NCBI RefSeq assembly: GCF_041902845.1
Contig: NZ_CP159486.1
Span: 1,302,001-1,366,000, forward strand
DNA length: 64,000 nt
Direction of reading: 5' to 3'
Source of the DNA: Limibacterium fermenti
Lineage (GTDB): Bacteria; Bacteroidota; Bacteroidia; Bacteroidales; Dysgonomonadaceae
Part shown: positions 60,056 to 64,000 of the stretch, one piece after another
Position numbering within the stretch: position 1 is the first letter of the stretch
How the letters are laid out: the number at the start of each line of letters is the position of its first letter
The notes under the pieces: model-generated
Databases searched by the model: none
Seen by the model: only the letters and a program-made list of their open reading frames with translations
What the model was told of the DNA's origin: nothing
Translations under genes and position numbers: made by a program

Positions 60056-63000
60056 ATGAAGAAAGATATAAAAAAAGCGCTCATCCTCGGATCGGGCGCA
60101 TTGAAGATAGGCGAAGCCGGCGAGTTTGATTATTCCGGTTCGCAGGCATTGAAAGCTTTGCGCGAGGAGGGTGTGGAAACCATTCTGATTAACCCGAATA
60201 TCGCGACGGTGCAGACATCGGAAGAATCGGCCGACAAAATTTACTTCTTGCCCGTCACGCCTTATTTCGTGGAGAAGGTCATTGCCAAGGAACGTCCCGA
60301 AGGCATCCTGTTGGCTTTCGGAGGACAGACGGCGCTCAACTGTGGGGTCCGGTTGCACACTTCGGGAGTACTCGAAAAATATGGCGTGCAGGTGCTTGGT
60401 ACGCCCGTGCAGGCGATTATGGATACGGAAGACCGCGAACTCTTCGTGAAAAAGCTCGATGAAATAGGGGTGAAAACGATCAGGAGCATGGCGGTCGAAA
60501 CGCTCGATGATGCCCTGAAAGCGGCCGAAGGATTGAGGTACCCCATCATCGTGCGGGCGGCTTATGCGCTCGGCGGGATGGGATCGGGATTCTGCGATAA
60601 TCCGGCCGAACTGAAAGTGCTCGCCGAAAAAGCGTTTGCTTATTCGCCTCAGTTGCTGATCGAAAAATCGTTGAAGGGCTGGAAAGAAATCGAATATGAA
60701 GTCGTACGTGACGCCTACGACAATTGCATTACGGTGTGTAATATGGAAAACTTCGATCCGCTCGGAATCCATACCGGCGAGAGTATTGTGGTGGCTCCTT
60801 CGCAAACATTGACGAATTCCGAGTTTCACAAGCTGCGCCGCCTGTCCATCGCTATCGTCCGGCATATCGGTATTGTAGGGGAATGTAATGTGCAGTTTGC
60901 CTTCGATCCCGAATCGGAAGATTACCGTGTAATCGAAGTCAACGCGCGCTTGAGCCGTTCGTCGGCATTAGCTTCGAAAGCTACCGGCTATCCGCTTGCA
61001 TTTGTCGCCGCCAAGCTCGGATTGGGATACGGGTTGTTCGATCTCAAAAACTCCGTAACCAAGTCCACGAGCGCTTTCTTCGAACCGGCTCTCGACTACA
61101 TTGTCGTAAAGATTCCCCGCTGGGATCTGGGCAAATTCACCGGCGTATCGAAAGAGATCGGTTCGAGTATGAAATCGGTGGGCGAAATCATGGCGATCGG
61201 GCGTACGTTTGAAGAAACCATCCAAAAAGGCTTGCGAATGGTAGGGTTAGGCATGCATGGTTTTGTGGAAAACAAAGAGTTGCAGATCGAAAATATCGAT
61301 AAAGCGTTGCGCGAGCCCACCGATCAGCGGATATTTGTCGTCAGCAAGGCTTTCCGCAAGGGATATACCGTCGATCAGATTCATGAGTTGACGAAAATCG
61401 ACAAATGGTTCCTCGAAAAACTCTATAATATCATCGAGACGGCCGAGGCGCTTGAAAAACAGGCTCCCGGATCACTCGATTTTGAAAGCGGGTCGAATCC
61501 CGGCTTCGATGAACTGTTGAAAACGGCGAAACAGCAAGGCTTTTCCGATTTCCAAATCGCACGAGCTTTATGGAAGGAGGATGCTGACGAAAACAACCAG
61601 GCCGCCGTTCGCGCTTACCGTAAAAAACGGGGTATCGTCCCCGCCGTGAAGCAGATCGACACGCTTGCAGCCGAATATCCGGCGCAGACAAATTACTTGT
61701 ATCTCACCTATAATGGAGTCGAGAACGATGTCCATTACTTGGGTGACCACCGCTCGGTGATTGTACTCGGATCGGGCGCCTATCGCATCGGTTCGTCGGT
61801 CGAATTCGACTGGTGCTCGGTGAATGCTCTGAAAACGGTGCGCAAGGAAGGATACCGGTCGGTGATGATCAACTATAATCCCGAAACGGTTTCGACCGAT
61901 TATGATATGTGCGACCGTCTTTATTTTGACGAGCTGACGTTTGAGCGGGTGATGGATATTATCGAACTCGAAAATCCGCATGGTATCGTCTTGTCGGTGG
62001 GAGGGCAAATTCCCAATAACTTAGCGGTGCGTCTCGACAATGCCCGCGTGAACATTCTCGGCACATCGGCCAAAAGCATCGATAATGCCGAAGACCGCCA
62101 TCAGTTTTCGAGTATGCTCGACCGTCTGCATATCGATCAGCCTCGTTGGATGGAGTTGACCTCGCTTCAGGAGGTGCACGGTTTTGTCGATAAGGTGGGG
62201 TATCCGGTATTGGTGCGCCCGTCGTATGTATTGTCGGGAGCGGCCATGAACGTATGTTCGAACGACGAAGAGTTGAAAAATTTCCTTCAACTGGCGGCCG
62301 AAGTATCGCAAAAACATCCGGTTGTGGTGAGTGAGTTTATCGAGAATGCGAAAGAAATCGAGTTTGATGCGGTAGCCGATAAAGGCGAAATCGTGACGTA
62401 TGCCATTTCGGAACACGTCGAGTTTGCCGGCGTGCACTCAGGCGATGCGACCATCCAGTTCCCGCCTCAGCGATTATATGTCGAAACCGCTCGGAAAATA
62501 AAAAAGGTGTCGCGTGAGATTGCTTGTGCATTGAATATTTCCGGACCGTTTAATATCCAGTTTTTGGCGAAGGACAATAAGATACGGGTGATAGAATGCA
62601 ACCTGCGTGCGTCGCGGTCGTTCCCCTTTGTGTCGAAAGTCCTGAAGATTAATTTTATTGAGCTGGCCACGAAAGTGATGCTCGGACTGAAGGTGGAAAA
62701 ACCCCACAAAAGCGCTTTCGATTTGGACTATGTAGGAATCAAAGCCTCGCAATTCTCTTTCTCGCGCTTGCAGAAGGCCGACCCCGTGTTAGGCGTCGAT
62801 ATGTCGTCGACGGGCGAAGTGGGATGTCTGGGCGACAACTTTTATGAAGCGTTGCTCACGGCCATGTTGGCGGTAGGATATACCATTCCGAAGAAAAATG
62901 TATTGTTCTCGACGGGGCCTGCCCGTTCGAAAGTCGAACTGCTGGAGTCTGCGAGGCTGTTGCATGAAAAAGGATATAACTTATTTGCGACCGGCGGTTC

Positions 63001-63295
63001 CCAAAAGTTCCTCGAAGAAAACGGCGTGCCGGCTACATTAGTGTATTGGCCGAATGAAGATAAAAGTCCGAATACCATCGAGCTGATTCAGAACAAACAG
63101 ATCGATTTGGTGGTGAATATTCCCAAAAACCTTTCGCCCGGGGAATTGCGCAACGGCTATTACATCCGGCGGACATCCATCGACTTTAATGTCCCCTTGA
63201 TTACCAATTCGCGTTTGGCAAGCGCTTTCATCAATGCTTTTTGCAACGTCGATATCGATCAGATCGAAATCAAGGCTTGGAACGAGTACGAATAA
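60056..63295 (+). CDS. carB: Carbamoyl-phosphate synthase large subunit
   Basis: A 1079-residue synthetase made of two homologous halves. Half 1 (about 1-555): KKALILGSGALKIGEAGEFDYSGSQAL and IVRAAYALGGMGSGFCDNPAEL in the first ATP-grasp; half 2 (from about 560): VIVLGSGAYRIGSSVEFDWCSVNALKTVRKEG and VLVRPSYVLSGAAMNVCSNDEEL. The C-terminal MGS-like allosteric domain (about 940-1079) includes NVLFSTGPARSKVELLESARLL and LINTR-like LVVNIPKNLS. Complete; forms the CarAB complex with the upstream gene. Confidence 0.96.
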   Translation: MKKDIKKALILGSGALKIGEAGEFDYSGSQALKALREEGVETILINPNIATVQTSEESADKIYFLPVTPYFVEKVIAKERPEGILLAFGGQTALNCGVRLHTSGVLEKYGVQVLGTPVQAIMDTEDRELFVKKLDEIGVKTIRSMAVETLDDALKAAEGLRYPIIVRAAYALGGMGSGFCDNPAELKVLAEKAFAYSPQLLIEKSLKGWKEIEYEVVRDAYDNCITVCNMENFDPLGIHTGESIVVAPSQTLTNSEFHKLRRLSIAIVRHIGIVGECNVQFAFDPESEDYRVIEVNARLSRSSALASKATGYPLAFVAAKLGLGYGLFDLKNSVTKSTSAFFEPALDYIVVKIPRWDLGKFTGVSKEIGSSMKSVGEIMAIGRTFEETIQKGLRMVGLGMHGFVENKELQIENIDKALREPTDQRIFVVSKAFRKGYTVDQIHELTKIDKWFLEKLYNIIETAEALEKQAPGSLDFESGSNPGFDELLKTAKQQGFSDFQIARALWKEDADENNQAAVRAYRKKRGIVPAVKQIDTLAAEYPAQTNYLYLTYNGVENDVHYLGDHRSVIVLGSGAYRIGSSVEFDWCSVNALKTVRKEGYRSVMINYNPETVSTDYDMCDRLYFDELTFERVMDIIELENPHGIVLSVGGQIPNNLAVRLDNARVNILGTSAKSIDNAEDRHQFSSMLDRLHIDQPRWMELTSLQEVHGFVDKVGYPVLVRPSYVLSGAAMNVCSNDEELKNFLQLAAEVSQKHPVVVSEFIENAKEIEFDAVADKGEIVTYAISEHVEFAGVHSGDATIQFPPQRLYVETARKIKKVSREIACALNISGPFNIQFLAKDNKIRVIECNLRASRSFPFVSKVLKINFIELATKVMLGLKVEKPHKSAFDLDYVGIKASQFSFSRLQKADPVLGVDMSSTGEVGCLGDNFYEALLTAMLAVGYTIPKKNVLFSTGPARSKVELLESARLLHEKGYNLFATGGSQKFLEENGVPATLVYWPNEDKSPNTIELIQNKQIDLVVNIPKNLSPGELRNGYYIRRTSIDFNVPLITNSRLASAFINAFCNVDIDQIEIKAWNEYE

Positions 63296-63385
63296 AATTA
63301 CCGGTGATTCTTCCCGTCAAACCGCCCCTGGAGCGGTTAGACGGGAAAGGAACCCCGGCTCATTGAAAAGAGATTCCCGTTATCT

Positions 63386-64000
63386 CTATTTCCGAATGAT
63401 TTTCAACAGATTTTTCACCTTCCGTTTGAGGGAGGAAAGGCGAATTGAAAATTCACGGTAAAAAAACATCAGAGATACGGTCCAGATATCATCAGTTTTC
63501 GATACTTCCGCGTATGCAGATCCTACAATAGCGTATTTATCTGCCGGTAAACTCAGGCGATACATATTTTTCATCGATTCTCTTAGGGAGTATTCCCCAA
63601 AATGAATACGATTATTGTCGATCAGGCAAAAATCATAATCCGATGAGCGCCGTATTACTAATACGTTACTCAGGCTGTAATCCTTATGATACACACCTTT
63701 TAAATGAAGGTGATAAGTAAAATGACCGAATGCCCTGAAGAGAGTTTCTGTTTCGGGTATGGGCAATGCCCTAAAATCCGAAACCGACGGATAATTGACG
63801 TACAAACAGATAAAGAAACTTTTCTGCAACATCTTATGCCGATAACAATCGATATAAGCGATCGGTGCTGGAGTGCTTATACCTCTGGCGGTTAATTCTA
63901 ACGCATGGTTATAAGCTCTTTCAGCCTTTGATTTTCGGACGGTCGCATAAATGATTTTATTGGCCAGGGTGATATGCTTATACGCTTTAATCGTTAAGCG
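63386..64000 (-). CDS. Kdo/WaaP-type lipopolysaccharide kinase family, 5' end outside window
   Basis: The minus-strand frame is open from the stop at 63386 to the window edge (about 204 codons), so the gene starts beyond 64000. The visible part includes KAERAYNHALELTARGISTPAPIAYID (N-lobe helix C-like) and the catalytic loop KGVYHKDYSLSNVLV with Asp, followed by DFCLIDNNRIHFG, a DFG-like metal site. This is the small eukaryotic-like kinase fold of Kdo kinases and WaaP that phosphorylate lipopolysaccharide core sugars; the ARGISTPAPIAYI phrase fits InaA/WaaP. The C-terminal end (RLSSLKRKVKNLLKIIRK) is basic and may contact the membrane. Confidence 0.8.
   Translation of the reverse strand, partial: RLTIKAYKHITLANKIIYATVRKSKAERAYNHALELTARGISTPAPIAYIDCYRHKMLQKSFFICLYVNYPSVSDFRALPIPETETLFRAFGHFTYHLHLKGVYHKDYSLSNVLVIRRSSDYDFCLIDNNRIHFGEYSLRESMKNMYRLSLPADKYAIVGSAYAEVSKTDDIWTVSLMFFYREFSIRLSSLKRKVKNLLKIIRK

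Overview
The window is chromosomal DNA from a member of the Bacteroidota, most likely order Bacteroidales. Family-level protein types are characteristic (DUF4434, DUF4249, BACON-like lipoprotein, TonB-dependent receptor with carboxypeptidase-like N-terminus, C10 peptidase, DUF4252). Many genes are preceded by the Bacteroidota promoter form TTTG-(about 19-20 nt)-TAnnTTTG rather than a sigma-70 consensus. I cannot fix the genus from sequence alone; a Tannerellaceae/Dysgonomonadaceae-like organism would fit.

Layout. 1-4.2 kb: end of a DUF4434 protein, a broken YoeB-type toxin-antitoxin pair, an SGNH/GDSL esterase, an acidic hypothetical, an OmpA-like lipoprotein and free-methionine sulfoxide reductase. 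4.2-4.7 kb: tRNA cluster (a decayed Gly copy, Gly-GCC, Leu-CAG, Leu-GAG). 4.9-8.5 kb: pyrG and yidC. 8.6-9.6 kb: a gene-poor stretch with a 21-bp tandem array and gene relics. 9.6-13.1 kb: lpdA, a double class II aldolase and a lipoate ligase. 13.3-22 kb, mostly minus strand: radical SAM protein, ECF sigma operon, rpsA, an ExbB/TIM-barrel/TonB/DJ-1 operon and pdxJ. 22-25 kb: ACT-like protein, nadK, nnr. 25.4-27.2 kb: an AT-rich C10 protease/lipoprotein pair. 27.4-30 kb: rplU-rpmA, HD hydrolase, DUF454 protein. 30-36.4 kb: a 41-bp repeat array, lepA, asnS, an RluB-type pseudouridine synthase and purB. 36.8-38.7 kb: tRNA-Val and an HxlR/SDR/NTF2-like cassette. 38.9-41.5 kb: second ECF sigma operon and a TPR protein. 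41.7-54.3 kb: prmA, AspT-like transporter, 4-alpha-glucanotransferase, CBM9-like protein, sugar-kinase-like protein, DUF177-rpmF-fabH, MFS transporter, PEGA lipoprotein and a bile-acid-symporter-like protein. 54.5-58.2 kb: TonB-dependent receptor plus DUF4249 lipoprotein. 58.2-58.8 kb: a second 41-bp array. 58.9-63.3 kb: carA-carB. The window ends inside a Kdo/WaaP-type kinase gene.

Most of the window is housekeeping: pyrimidine, purine, NAD(P), PLP, lipoate, lipid and translation functions. The unusual part is the intergenic DNA. Short arrays with a 7-bp period but different sequences recur at about seven loci. There is also a 21-bp array whose phase is kept over 21 diverged units, two 41-bp arrays of unrelated sequence, and a dispersed element of about 42 bp. 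Four genes look broken or switchable by single-base shifts or truncation: the YoeB toxin, the C10 peptidase at an A-tract after its ATG, the DUF4249 C-terminus and a four-helix-bundle gene. No phage, intact insertion sequence or CRISPR array was seen.
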